64,000 nt of DNA from Alisma plantago-aquatica. Lineage: Eukaryota > Streptophyta > Magnoliopsida > Alismatales > Alismataceae. The notes beneath the pieces were generated by a model, which saw nothing but the letters and a program-made list of their open reading frames with translations, ran no database searches and was not told the origin of the DNA. The stretch lies in assembly GCA_963693085.1 (NCBI GenBank), contig OY856409.1, positions 299,378,558 through 299,442,557 of the forward strand, written 5' to 3'. Position numbers and translations under genes: made by a program. Of this stretch, positions 1 to 12,240 are shown one piece after another (within the stretch, counting starts at the first letter, position 1; every line of letters begins with the position of its first letter).

Positions 1-3000
1 GGTACAAAATTTCTATTTCTATTTGGATAGTTATTTCCCTCATTGATTACATGCATGACTAGATAAGTTGGTTGGCCAAAATTTGATTTTGTACCTTCTC
101 CCACCTCTTTGAAAGGCCACCAACACTTATTCCTAGAAATAGTAGAACAATGTTCAAACGTAAAAAAAAGGTAGGTTAGTGCCCCAAGTTTAGTGGAGTT
201 ATGCTTGCAGGCCTTTATGCAGAGTCAAAGAATTGGACTGTATTGTCATGTTGGTGTGTTGGTGTGTTGTCGCTCTCCTTAGGAGAGAACATATGGCTTC
301 CCCAACAACTAAACATTGACACGTGCATCTGTTGGAAATTGAACTACTAGTTTCAAAAATTAGAATTGGACTATATTGAATTTGAAAACACATTTCCACC
401 TTTCGATACTTGTCTATATTGTTTATTCCTTAGAATTTGGACATGAAAATCCTTGTAGATAGGTTCATATTATTTTACTTTTAATACCAATTTTGTACCA
501 GCTTTTCTAACCCATGTTTCTCTTCTTGGGGTCCATTTGTGGTTTTGTTCCGCTGGGAATTCATGGATAGGTGATGAAAGAAGACTAAAAGAGATGTGTA
601 AGAGTTTCCCACTGTTGAATAGTAGATAGCAATCCATGACAAATATTCAAATTCAATGTAACATTTCTACGACTCTAATGTAAAGCATGATTGTAAAAAG
701 ATTTGTATATATTTTCTAGTATTATTATGTAAATATTCAATTGTAAGAATTGGGTCTTTAAAATACATTTTCAGAGCCTATAAATAGTAGAAACCCATGT
801 ATCAGAAAATTATGGTTAGTTAGGAATACAAATGTAGTAGATAGTTAATAGCAAACCCTAGTATCATTGGCTCAATTATTGGGATATACCTAGACTACAA
901 GTAGGAAACACCAAGACCCTAGGATATGGGGTATGTACCTCAATAGAAAGTCATGAAACATACCTATCTCGTCTACTAGTTTGTGGATTCCCCTAGGTGT
1001 AGATTTACATGGAAATAAAATTGAGGAAGATATATTTTAGATACATGCATAGTAAGGCCCTCGGATCACTAAAATCACCACTATATGTATAGAAATAGTC
1101 AGTACCTATAGTTTGTCAGTAATTGGTACAACCAACCATAAGTAATAGAAAAATAAGAGAACATATAAATATTGTTATCCCTAGAATGGTAAGTTCCATA
1201 TAATTGATAACTTCTATTAGGGACCTTAAAATATATTTGAGATTGATGTAGTGTATACAATATACTTCATATTTGGTAATTGAGAAAAATTCATCACCAT
1301 GTAAATGGAATTAACTGAGGTGTTTAGGGAAGGATGTTTAGTGAAGGTTCTGGTATAGTTACACCCAATCCACTTATGTGGTGGTGGGGTTTCCTCACTT
1401 TACATACCAACCTGGCCAAAGCGATGTCTACTACGTGGAAAAACCATAATCCTGAATTTAGTCACTAACTCAAAAAAAGGGTGTGTCTTGAATCACCTTT
1501 AATAGAGAGTAAATGATAATATGTTAGGACTTAGATCAAAAACCCTACTAATACAAACTTTTTTAGGAACAAAAATTTGCCACTTGATTACTTTTACATA
1601 AAACCTCTACAAAATATGATGACATGAGAGTTAATAATAGGTTCTCCTTATATATATAATTATGATATTTGCCAAAAAAAATTACAAAACCAACATTATA
1701 TCTATATATATATGCAAAATAAAATATATAAAGCATGTCCCAATATATGATAAGATAATTAAATGATCAATATTAGGACATATGCATCTTTGAAACTCCT
1801 TTTAGAAAACAAATTGGTGATTCTATTCATGTCATTGTTGGGGCTTGAACTTGAGACCTCTTGGTAACAGACCAAGTATCTTACCACTAGGGTGTCCCAT
1901 CTTGGATAGATTTTTGAAACTCCTAATTTGTAGATACATATAAAACTTTAGATAATTTATGTTAAACTAAGCACTGTGTTGATGTAAAACCCTAATCACT
2001 AAAAATGGAGAATAAAAATGAAGTATATCTAATATTTTGACCCAATAGGATGCCACATAAAGATCAGTTACAACATTATTAAGTAAAATATCGATAAATT
2101 TTTTATCTTGGCTATGATAACTATAGTTTAGCTAATAATTTTGTGGTGAAACACCAAATTTTAATATTCATGATTTAGATTCTTAACTTGGAAAGGTATG
2201 CATGATCATAGAGGAATCACAAAAACTAGGCATCACTAAGTGCCTAGGTGACTCTTAGTATTTCATAGAAATATTAATTCCCAAAATGTGCCAAATAGTT
2301 AGGATGATAGAGTAATAGTAATTAGAATGTATCAATGAGGTGATTTTAACTTAGTTCTCTCATTGATTTGGGCCGTTTTCAATTTTGCATCAAAAAGTTT
2401 TTCATTTAAAATATTATCTTCTTTATAATACTATATTTACAAATCAAAATGATTTTATGGAATTTGATCGGTGACTTCTCGAGCAAAGTCACAATTAAGG
2501 AGGTATGAGAAAAATTGTATGGGAGAAACATAGACTGTCTTGATATTCTATTGTAGTTGACATGCCTATTTAGATCTCTAGTTGAATCCTTTAAGGGGTG
2601 GACAATAGTACTTGTCTATACCATGCAGGGACAAAATCCTCTTTAGCGACTGGTGAGTTGTATCATACTAAAATTTGAATACTAAATCTATCTGGAACTA
2701 TGATTCAACACTTCTCCTAAATTGAACTTATTCATTCAATCCAAGGCTTATTTAATTATTTTATCAATTCATCGATCCAAATTATCTTCTTTTGATATCT
2801 TGTGTTTATTTGACTTCATTTTCCTCAAAAACAAATATTCACAAATGAGCTCCTCACTTTGGTCTCATGAATCGCTTTGACATCATCTAATACAATAGGG
2901 CATAATGTTCTCAAATACTTTGGTTTGGACAAGTATTTCAAAAATAAACCTATGCTTCTAAATAATGGCTTTGGAATCAATATGAGACATAAATTGCACT

Positions 3001-3695
3001 GAAAGTATCCATTTTTTATGCAAGGTGGGAATAATTAAAATTCGCCACATCATGACCAAAAATATAAGAGTTAACATTTTAATATTCAGTTTTAATTAAG
3101 TGCAGGGCCAAAATCTAAAATTTGGGTTCTGATTTAGAACTTATAAAAGATATTGGAAGATAACAGACTCTATACTAATCAATTTTTCTATTTATTGGCT
3201 AAACTGTAAACATAGAAAACACCAAATTAATTGGGATTGCTCTCCTCTTAACCAAAAAATGATGGTGAATTTGTGTCTCATCTCTAAAACCTCTAGAAAT
3301 CATCTCTAAAACCTCTAGAAATCATCACCCAAACATCCCTGAAAATACTAGCACCATCAATTATATAAACCCTTAAAAATAATAATCTTGGAGACATCTA
3401 AACATGCAACTCAAGCTAGGTTGATACCGTCAACTCATGGCACCAACATTGTATACAACACAGTCCCTAATATCGACCTTGCTCATCCACCATACCTTGA
3501 CCTCAATCAACCATTTTACATAGAGTGCAAACTAGGGAGCCAACCTGCAACACAGTTGACTTGTCTCCCTTGACCCCTTGGTTGACCTCTTCACAATCCT
3601 ACATGCTCCAGGTATGCCATTAACCTCCTTCACCATGAAGGACCAACGCATCATGAGGCCTTCCGACAGTCATCTTACTCATTCATGTAGAGTCT
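1..3695. other. AT-rich left flank, no recognisable gene
   Basis: No reading frame here has a recognisable domain. The sequence is AT-rich with runs of stop codons in all frames and short TA-rich stretches near 1650-1720. A small duplication of about 23 bp lies at 3281-3325. The last 300 bases (about 3388-3690) are richer in C and keep a 61-codon frame with no family I recognise; this could be the edge of an older element or gene remnant into which element H was inserted. Confidence 0.6.
1834..1900 (-). repeat. tRNA-like sequence, probable SINE head or tRNA relic
   Basis: Read on the minus strand, this stretch has an A-box-like segment (TAGTGGTAAGATACTTGG), a short CTTGG/CCAAG stem around a seven-base loop, and a B-box-like segment (AAGTTCAAGCC) in the spacing of a tRNA. 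The base before the presumed anticodon is C instead of the usual T, and the acceptor arms do not pair well, so it is not a working tRNA. A tRNA-derived SINE head is the likeliest explanation; I could not define its tail. Confidence 0.4.
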
Positions 3696-5442
3696 TGATG
3701 ATTTCCAAAGGTAAGCATGTTTTAAATAATTAAGTGTCTCGGCTCGTCAATTGACCACAAGTATATAGGGTCAATTGTAGTCAAGGTTGAACCACAGGGA
3801 GCTAGGCTAGCTAGGTGCAAAACTATTAATTTTCTACAATCTAAGTCGGTTATAATAAAAGGATGGGTTTTGAATCAAACTAAATTGCAAATATGAAAGA
3901 AATGTAGTAAAATCACTAATCACTTGGAGAATGATTAAAATTAGATCAAGAGAATCTTGGATATGGGGGATTTCACTTCCACATCATAACCCAATAAAAA
4001 ATCACAAATTCCATTTATACTAGTCAATCTTCACAATGGTAGATTGTTGTCTTCTAAATACATCTTCGAATGATGTAAGATAGTTCCAACCTTATAAGCA
4101 TTCCCATGCATATACGCAGATTCAAACTACAACCTTGAATCCTCAACATAATCCTAGCCATTTTCATGGTCAAGGATATGTTGTCAAAATGACTATTCCC
4201 TACCTCTTAATAATTCTTCCTAGAAAATAGTAAGAAGCATAAAGCATGTAAACAAGAAGATAAACACCATAGATGGCCAGTCATGCATACAAGAAGATAA
4301 ACACCATAACTCATTTTGAAATAAAAGATTACCTAATACCAAATATGAAATTTGATTTTACGTGAGTCATGACATGGGAGCTACTCTCCCATGCCCAAGA
4401 ATAGGACTTTACTCACTCATGGTGAGGAAATACAAGCACAAATAATAAGTCATTAGAAGATACATGAGCAGAGAGAGGAATAAAAATAAATATGTATGAC
4501 TAAAGAACATATGAAATTATCCAGACAAGAGGTGTTGATTCGTCTCTAGAACCACTCCTTGCTTCAGCAACCTTCTTTCTACAAATTTAAAATGGAATGG
4601 AGAAGAGAGATGGAGTCAAGTATGGATTGTATCACAAGAAACCATAGATTTCTCTCCAAAAATTGCCACTCTACAGCTGCATCCTTGTCTCTGGTCTCCA
4701 AAGGCCCAAAATGATATGTGGTCCACTTTCCAAGGGGTGTGGTTCATTATGTATGACAAAAATTAGCAATTGTTTCTTTTTTTTAGAGAAGTCAGAGGGT
4801 ATTCTTATTCATCTCGCCCCTCTCGTGCAAGCTAAATCAATTGGGATACTACAATTAGACATACTAGGAACTGAAGTAAATTTGGTAGTACTACTACCAT
4901 TACAAGCATCTAAATTGACTAAATCAATAAGATGATTAACAATTGTTTCTAAATGTATAGAAAATATGCCCCTCATGCCTTCAACATGTTGTGTGAGATT
5001 TAGTTTCTTCTTTAGTTGGGATACGATGAAAAGTGACACAGTGTGTGGAGTGGCCACATGGTGTAAGGATGATATTCTAGCAAATTCACCACTTACAAAG
5101 CCACGCCATGTAGTTGGGTCACGCCCCGTAGGTTGACTTTACTGAGGAGATTGTTGTCTAAGAGTCACACGCCATGTGGAGTGGTCCACACGCTGTGTTG
5201 CTTGTTTCTCTTGAACATCAAACTCTAGAATTTGGGGAAACTTGGGAAATGCCAAATAGATCAAATTTCAGGCATTTTTCCTTTAGTATGAGTAGAATAT
5301 GAGGTACCTACAATTAAAACCATGTCACGAGTAAGATAACAAGAAATAAACATTCTAGAATGAACCAGAATATAAATGTGGCTGAGTTGAATGAAATGTG
5401 CAAAAAAATGTTATGAAATTATGATATGATTTGCGCACATCG
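3696..5442 (-). repeat. 3' LTR of element H
   Basis: Matches the partial LTR at 35751-36662 over its first ~900 bases, including the shared stretch near 3755-3800 and 35810-35860 and the run of identical words through 4000-4620. It starts TGATGATTT (TGTTGATTG in the other copy) and ends ..CATCG where CA is expected, directly before a polypurine tract. In element orientation U3 is at the right end. A cluster of CACAYGG / CCACACGCTGT words lies at about 5040-5200. The stretch from about 4640 to 5442 has no counterpart in the truncated 5' copy. Confidence 0.8.
5040..5200. repeat. U3 motif cluster of element H
   Basis: Contains several CACAYGG-type words in both orientations, including CCACATGGTGTAAGG near 5052 and CCACACGCTGT near 5186. 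The 24 bases at 5173-5196 match 11126-11149 in the spacer upstream of the accessory gene with one mismatch. The cluster begins about 240 nt from the U3 end, as in elements A and B. Confidence 0.6.
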
Positions 5443-5456
5443 AATCCCCCTAACCT
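5443..5456 (-). promoter_or_regulatory. Polypurine tract of element H
   Basis: On the minus strand this reads as a G-rich purine run (plus strand ATCCCCCTAACC) directly against the LTR edge, where the second-strand primer of an LTR element sits. The following plus-strand sequence (TTGAACCATTGCTTGCCC) closely parallels the same site in element B (TTGAACATTGCTCGCCC), which supports both the assignment and the relatedness of H and B. Confidence 0.7.
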
Positions 5457-5669
5457 TGAACCATTGCTTGCCCTAAAGCAAAAAGAACTGGATAAATGGC
5501 TAAAGATAAATAGATGAGAAAAAATCACATCCATATGAATATGAATTGAAGATCTCAAAATGGCAGTTTCTCATCATTTAGATATGTAACTAAACATGAA
5601 ATCAATTATAACTTTGAATTTTCTTTGAAAGAATCAACTAGAGAGCAATTAGTAGAAACAAGATGACAG

Positions 5670-7921
5670 GAGGCAGGACGAGGAAGGGTTTCCTCGCTGT
5701 GCATGAAAGAAACAATGATTACAAGGAGAACTCATGAATGGATTCTGGTAGTTTGTCAGAGAACATGGAGAAGGGTCAGGACAGAGAGACATTTCCAGCA
5801 CACTTGGTGAAAGGAGAGATCCTCAAGTACTTGAGCCTGACTGCTCAGATGGTTCTCTTGAGTTATGGGACATGGCATCTCACTGGGGATGAAGAGGGGG
5901 ATTGGGCCACCACTCTAGGAGACACATTTGAGGGGAATGTGGTTTCTTGGGTGAAGATAGCAATCTACAAGATAGTGACAGTTCACATCTATGAATCTTA
6001 GAAGTAGGCATGGACTTGGTCTACTCCAGAATGCATGGTGAAATCTAAGAGCCAATCCCAACTTTGGATCACCATAGGTCATATCCTTCTATCTCTGAAT
6101 CTCTGATGGTGTCTCCTTTTGTTATAGACTTGCCAATGGTACATGCTACTCATACTGGACCTGAATCGATGCCATCAGTCACAACAGAAAAACAAACTTT
6201 TTGGGATGTAACTGATGGCAATGTTCCTTCATCAGGATCACAGTTCCTACAGGATGATGGACCTATTTCTATTGAATTGGATGATGTTTCCATTGTTAAT
6301 GATCATTGATTTAATGAACTCTACATAGCACCAGAATCCTATACTTCCTTGCATCAATTGTTCTGTTATACTATTGTCATGAGACTTATTGGAAAATCAA
6401 TTGGTTATATGACACTTTGTGATCAAATCAGATCTGTTTGGAGTCTTATTGTTCATTGGAAATTTTATGAGTTGAGTCTTAATCATTATGTCGTGCATTT
6501 GACATGTGAACATGACTATATCAAATCCCTAACAAATGGTCCATGGGCTATTTTTTATGCATCCTCATAGTATCCCGTTAGATAGAGGATTTCTTACCAA
6601 CAACTGGTATTCCTGTAAAATTGATTACTTGGGCACATATAATTGACTTGTCGATTCATCTCTATAACAACATCATTTTTTAAAAGATTGACGTAGCTTG
6701 GGGAAGTTAGTGCACGTGGATGAGTATATACTTCATTTCACTTGAAGTGAATTTTCTAGAATCACTATTGAACTTCACTCCTCTTCTCCAGTTCAACCTA
6801 TAGTCATTATAAATGGTTCTGACTACAAGATTGAATATGAGACATTACCAGCCATCTATACTAGATGTGGTATAAGGGGTCATGATGATTTAGTGTGTGC
6901 TAAGGCTCCTGAGGATGTTTCTTCACCATCTACAACTACGGGCATCACTTGGAATGAAGAACATGATTGTTGGGATGTTTATTATGGTAAGAAAATCCAC
7001 ACCAAAAGATCAAATAGGGAACCTACAACACGATCCACCAAGAACTTGGTTACAACCAGTGCAAATAAGTTTTCATCCCTATAATAAGATGAAGATATAA
7101 TGGATGAAGAACAAACACCTATCAAACCTAAAGATCCATTTGTTTCACCTTCAGAACCCAAGGTTTAGACAAGGACACAAAAACATAAAGCTATTGACTA
7201 TACTACCACTTAAACTATGACAAAGATTGCTACTCCTACTGATCCAATGGTATATGTAATGCCCCTACCTATAATAAAATCTACATCAATACACACAGTA
7301 GCTGACCCAGATGTAGATGAAGTTATTATCCACTATCTGGATGCACTATCTATTCCTACTGATGTTGATAATATTGATTTCTCTATTGATACTGGCATGA
7401 TGCAACAACCATCTTTGTCTCAAGCAGTACCCCAAATTGAAATCACTACTTTACTGTATGAACAAGAAACTCCAATATTGATGAATGTGGGCCAACAAAC
7501 TTAGGGTACATCTAGTAAAATAAAGGACTCACCTTATTCTACAAGGAGGCAGGCTACAAAAGAAGTAGTATTCGTGGTGTCCATATATGAGGATGGGGAT
7601 TTTTTCAGTATCTGATATAGGTCATACGCGTGACTAAAGTTTTGAGTATGGATGGTAACCTATATTATGTCTTCGATTCACCAAGTTTCATGGATGGTAA
7701 ACCCTGATGTTAAAAGGAGTTACTCAAAGCATAAACAAGTCTTATTTCTTCTAAACAAAATTTAGGTTTTGGTTTTTATCTATGAATGTATTTGATGTTT
7801 TTGCTACTGATGTAATAATGGGTTTCAGAAGTGATAGCCCTAGCTAATTGTTGTAATATTAACACTCTTTCGAGTATAATTTATCAATATAAGGTCTCAA
7901 CCTTTTCCAAAAAAAAGAAAA
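5670..7921 (+). mobile_element. L1-type LINE with ORF1 only, inserted in element H
   Basis: Flanked by a perfect 10-bp target-site duplication AAGATGACAG (5660-5669 and 7922-7931) and ending in an A-rich tail at about 7905-7921. The body holds an ORF1 relic and a short 3' region; there is no endonuclease or reverse transcriptase sequence, so the copy is either internally deleted or a non-autonomous family. It sits in the 3' non-coding part of element H in the opposite orientation. Length is 2.25 kb. Confidence 0.8.
5738..7504 (+). pseudogene. LINE ORF1 relic (DUF4283 plus zinc knuckle)
   Basis: ORF1 proteins of plant L1 elements bind element RNA. Here the frame starting at 5738 is broken into several pieces. 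The DUF4283 RNA-binding region lies at about 6310-6720 and shows the family words LIGKSIGYMTLCDQI, VWSL, VVHLTCEHDYIKSLTNGPW. A zinc knuckle follows at about 6850-6900 (RCGIRGHDDLVC), but its first cysteine codon is TAT (Tyr). Downstream (7217-7504) is an acidic low-similarity tail. Multiple stops make this a pseudogene. No ORF2 follows. Confidence 0.75.
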
Positions 7922-7931
7922 AAGATGACAG

Positions 7932-8675
7932 AGCCAAAAATATAATGATTTCCATCCTCCTACAATGACATTGTTATCCAACAAAAATTGTCAATTTTGA
8001 TTTCAATGTGTGGTACTCGGCTTCTAATATAGGAGTACACACTTGTAGAATACCATTTAGGGATTTATTTCCCTCTTTCAGATGTAATCCTTAATGTTCA
8101 TTGGGTTGGTCAAAACATGGGCAACTTAGCCATCTTTTGTAGGGTTTGGATTTTCAAATGAAAATCAAAATTTCCCCTTTTATGTGATTCAGGCTCCTCT
8201 TTGGAACCACGCAGTCTTGTGCTAACTCACCCCCATTATTTCAAGTCACGTAGGAAGATATTCATTTTGTAAAAAAAATCAAGTAGAGAAGTGAAAAATG
8301 CATTATATGGTTGGAAAAGTCATCTCATTGCTCCTCAAATCTATAAAGCTGAGAAATTCAAAGCATTTGAATCATTACATGATTTGAGGATATGAGTGAT
8401 ATAATTGCAATTCATTTTATCCAAATACCTAAATATGGAGATGAATATCCATAATTAAAAAAAAAACAATTAGGATAATTCGTGCCCAACTATCATCATA
8501 TAGCCACTATCTCAATGTAAGAAGATGGTTCAAGCAATTGGGAAGACTGATCTAAAAGTTTCAATCAATAATCATGTAAGAATGTGATAAGAAATGCAAA
8601 ATATGCAAACAACAAACTAAATGACATAAGCAAATGACTTAAGCAAATGACATCAAAAGTAAAATTAAAACTACA
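7932..8675. other. 3' non-coding region of element H (between accessory gene and LTR)
   Basis: Continues the H sequence interrupted by the LINE at 5669. I see no gene. AT-rich, with short A runs near 8460. Confidence 0.5.
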
Positions 8676-8692
8676 TGTCAGTTGTATCCCCA
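8676..8692 (-). promoter_or_regulatory. Second polypurine-like tract of element H
   Basis: Plus strand GTATCCCCAAGTTTGAA resembles the element's own LTR-adjacent tract (ATCCCCCTAACCTTGAA at 5444). It lies just 3' of the accessory gene, about 1 kb of H sequence from the true tract. Equivalent second copies are present in elements A and B at the same place in the layout. Confidence 0.45.
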
Positions 8693-10088
8693 AGTTTGAA
8701 ATTTGTAGTGTCCTCACTGCTCATAACAAACCCAAGAGTTGTATTACATACCTTTAGTGCATCAGAAAGAGGGGTCAAAACCTTCCTGGGGAGGGTGAAG
8801 GTGCTCTGAGAATAAGGTGGGGTCAATGATGTCCATGGAGGAGGAAGATTCTGGAGGTAGAGATGGTTATGGAGGATATCCATAATGACCCTGAGAGATG
8901 TGTCTGGAATCCATTCTTGACACAAGTGTGTGGATGTTAGTAACATTTTGGGAGAGGTTGGTGTACTACTGGGAAAGCTAAGAGATGTGGGTTCCCTGGT
9001 CATCAAATTTGTACTAAACATACCCATAAAGCTGCCTCATGTATGGGTACCTCTGGGTGAAGTCTGTCTGTGTACCCATGGAAGGAGGTGGTGGAACATC
9101 AGCTATTGTAGAGGAAGACATTATTTGTGCACCTATATAAGGTCCTTCATTCTAAAAGTATTTCCATTTGGCATTGACTTTGGGAGTTGTGAGGGTAGGG
9201 TTTGGCAACTGGATGACCGAGGATTTTTGGTGGACCTTATGAAAAAAATTTAACAATTATTATCATTTCTCAACAAGTCAAAGGAAACAAGAGAATCACA
9301 CTCTACATATTCCCCTCCATCTAGGGGATCAATAGTACATAGATCAAGCTTCAAAGCAATAGCAAGTTTGATGATCACGCCCCCTATCACGATGTCTCCT
9401 TTTGTTTCTTTTTGGTTCTTTACTATTCATGAAAGAAAATGATACCCGGTGTTCACTTCATAGTTATGCAGTATAGCCCATAAGAAAAACAAATCCATTT
9501 TACCAACTACATCGTGTGTCTCCTTCCGTGCGAAAACACTTGTGCTGAAAAGGCAATGAATATAGTGAAAAATCAAGTTGTAAACATGAGACACTCTGGC
9601 ATTACAAGGATTGTAGGAGGTTTTTCAGTGATCTGGCACCAGAAAGTGAGTGACTCAAATTTCTCTAGCATGATAATATATTGTCATCATAATCAAATTG
9701 TATCAATTTTCAAAATTGTTTGAAAGTCAATTTGAATGGTTTGTTCATCAATATAAATTAAATCAGACCAAAAGTCCCATGCTTATCAGATGGGTCTTCT
9801 TTAGCTTTGAAGGTTGTCAAAAACTTTTAAGGCAAGTGAGGGTATGTAAGTCAGGCCTAAATGAAGAAAAATGACATATTCCCTAGCTTCATTGAGAATA
9901 CCTAATCATTCCACATCTTTGAGGTGTGCAAACTTGCTCAGGACTACCCAACGAGAGGCAATATGGAGGAAAATGGCGTCCTCCTCTACATTCAGTGTGA
10001 AGTGCACCATGGAGACAGAGGGTGCATTAGAGTAAGATGGCTCGGGTTTGGGGTGGGCTCTCTTAGAAAAAATCTTAGTTCTTGGCAT
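8690..10088 (-). pseudogene. Degenerate ATHILA-type accessory (env-position) gene of element H
   Basis: The gene begins with ATG at 10088 (MPRTKIFSKRAHPKPEP), followed by a region like the ATHILA ORF domain (RWVVLSKFAHLKDVE, then a stop). It continues with KMDLFFLWAILHN near 9510-9470, comparable to QESDLFFLYMLLK in element B, and ends in a proline-rich tail (HYGYPP.PSLPPESSSS) comparable to the PQPPP tail of B. The role of this protein class is unknown; it sits where env lies in related elements, but no membrane segment is visible. Several stops and frame changes; not functional. No insertion interrupts it. Confidence 0.6.
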
Positions 10089-11165
10089 GTTGACAGATGT
10101 TAGAGAAGCAACATAACATAGCATCTTGGCCACACGGTGTGTCATCATTGTTCTTTCTTCAAATCTTCCCTAAGATTAACATGATGTAGCAGACTCATTA
10201 CGGTGTGTTGCAGCACCCATTGTTGATCCTGGGGTGATCGTTGCAGATAGTGAAAGGTGGAGGGTCGATGGCAATGCTTGTTCCCTTCTTCTTTGACTGG
10301 CTCGGTGGCATGGTGGCGGCCTTCAAAAGCATTAGCGTAGAGATGGAGGTTGTGGTTGCACGTGCACACTGTTGATGTGGTAGAGTGGAGGTTGCAACTC
10401 GAGATGGTAGCTACAATTGTTGTTGTTTTTGGTGATGTAGTAGCGTGGAGATCGACATTGGATGGCAGAAGAGATACCATGGTGTGCGATGGTAGAGGTA
10501 CACGGGGTGAAGGTTAGAATCACAAGGTAGGTTTGAGAGGTGGCTACACATCGTGATAGATGTGTGAAATTAATAGATTTAGGGCTTTGATACCCTTTCG
10601 TCATGCGGAGACACAATGTAATAGGATGTCACACAGCATAAGGAATAGGTCACCTCCCCAAAAGTCTAGAAAAGTACATGTCGTAAGCAACTCCAAACGG
10701 AATAAGGGAATAAGCCTGTCAAAACTTTAAAAAAAAATTCAAAAAAAAAATCATACAGCGTGTCTGTAGTCCACATGTCATAAGGGTGATTCCCTACCCC
10801 CATTTGCTAATTTTTATCTAAAATCATATGCATCGTGTTTTTCATATACACAACATTACGATCATTTATTGTGAATATTGATGAATTTTCTTTCCAAAAT
10901 GCACACTTTGTGGTTCATGTCTACACGGCATAAGGGTTGAACTCTATAAACTTCAATTTTCATCAAATAATTCCACATGTCCTGTATGATGGCTACATGT
11001 CATGTTGTTGAAGTTGTTGTAGAATTTGCAAATCTTTGATGAAAGGCACATCATGTTATCATCCCCCATGGCGTAAGGGGCAATCCATGTGATGTTCGAT
11101 GAAGTCAAAAAAATAAGTTACATGTCATGTGGAGTGTTCCACACGCTGTATCATAACATGATTTT
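10089..11165. repeat. Spacer of element H with dispersed motif repeats
   Basis: This pol-accessory spacer carries repeated CACAYGGCRTAAGGG-type words, for example ACACGGCATAAGGG near 10922, CACATGTCATAAGGG near 10770, CCATGGCGTAAGGGG near 11068 and CCACACGCTGT near 11139. The block 11126-11149 matches the LTR block 5173-5196 with one mismatch. The part nearest the accessory ATG (10145-10480) is open on the minus strand but is low in complexity and probably leader sequence. Confidence 0.6.
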
Positions 11166-11349
11166 TGCATATCTTTGTCCTCCTTGTTCTTTCTAACAAA
11201 ATCATTTATCACTTGCAAAATGCAAACAAATACATCAACATTTCCACATCAAACTAATAGTTTTAGTACCATGAAGCATTATTCTAAAACAAAAACTATA
11301 AATAAGAAACATCAAAGTAAATAACACAAAGAAAATTATCTAAATGTGG

Positions 11350-12240
11350 GGACGTCTCCCACAAAGGCCTTCCTGTTAATTCCAGAAGTATACTTGGTTT
11401 GTGATCAGTAGATTTATGTGAGGGAGCATGAGGATCCATGCTCTATCTTTTCTCCTTTAGTTCAAAGCTTGCAGTGTTATCCATTGACCTTGAATGTTGA
11501 TTACTTACCCTATAGTTGTACCGTCCCATATGGATAAACTTTTAAGACTAAGAGAGGTCATGATCACTTGGATCTAAGCTTCCCAAGGAAAAGCTTTAAT
11601 CTTAAATTAAACAACAACACCTAGTCTACTTCAAAAAAATATCTTCTTATAATATCCTTGTGATTCCATGACTTTGTTAGTTCTTTATAGATTTTTGCAT
11701 TTTCATATGTGTCAAGCCTAAGCTCCTCAATCTTTTAAAGTTTCAATGGTCACTTTTCACCTGCCTTCTTCATATCAAAATTAAGGAACTTTATGGCCCA
11801 TACGACTTTGAGCTCTAGGTCCAAAGGAAGATGGAAAGATTAGTCATAGATGATCTTGAATGGTGTGGTGCCAAAGGCTGTCTTATATGTAGTCTGAAAT
11901 GCCCAAAGAGAATCATCTAACTTGAGGGCCCAATCTTTCCTTGAGCTTGAAATAGTCTTTTCAAGAATGATCTTCAGTTGTCTATTGGATACGTTGATTG
12001 TGTAGCCATTTGAGGGTGATATGGAATAGAGATTTTATGTGTCACTCCATACTTGGTGAGAATATTGTTGAATTGTTTCTCACTATAGTGTGTCCCTCCA
12101 TCAGAAATCATGGCTCTGGAACTCCAAAATGAGGAAAAATAAGTTTCTGAACAGCTTAAGTATTGACATATCATCTGGATTTTGGGTAGGATTATCCTCT
12201 ACCCACTTTAAAACATAGTCATAAGTGACCAAAACATACT
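11350..12240 (-). pseudogene. Integrase core and C-terminal region of element H
   Basis: Reading leftward from the LINE junction, the frame gives KWVEDNPTQ, then AMISDGGTHYSEKQFNN and KYGVTHKISIPYHPQ, the Ty3/gypsy integrase core around the second catalytic Asp (the D of SDGG). The stretch 11970-11470 matches element B's integrase C-terminus in pieces (SLWAFQTTYKTAFGTTPFK, EELRLDTYENAKIYKE, GKLRSK), in alternating frames with stops. The downstream edge near 11350 has a GTGGGAGACGTCCCCAC sequence equivalent to the post-pol GGGAGGCAACCC region of B. Confidence 0.75.

Noticed and set aside
1834..1900. A working tRNA gene
   Set aside because: The acceptor stem does not pair well and the base before the anticodon is not T; a SINE or relic fits better.
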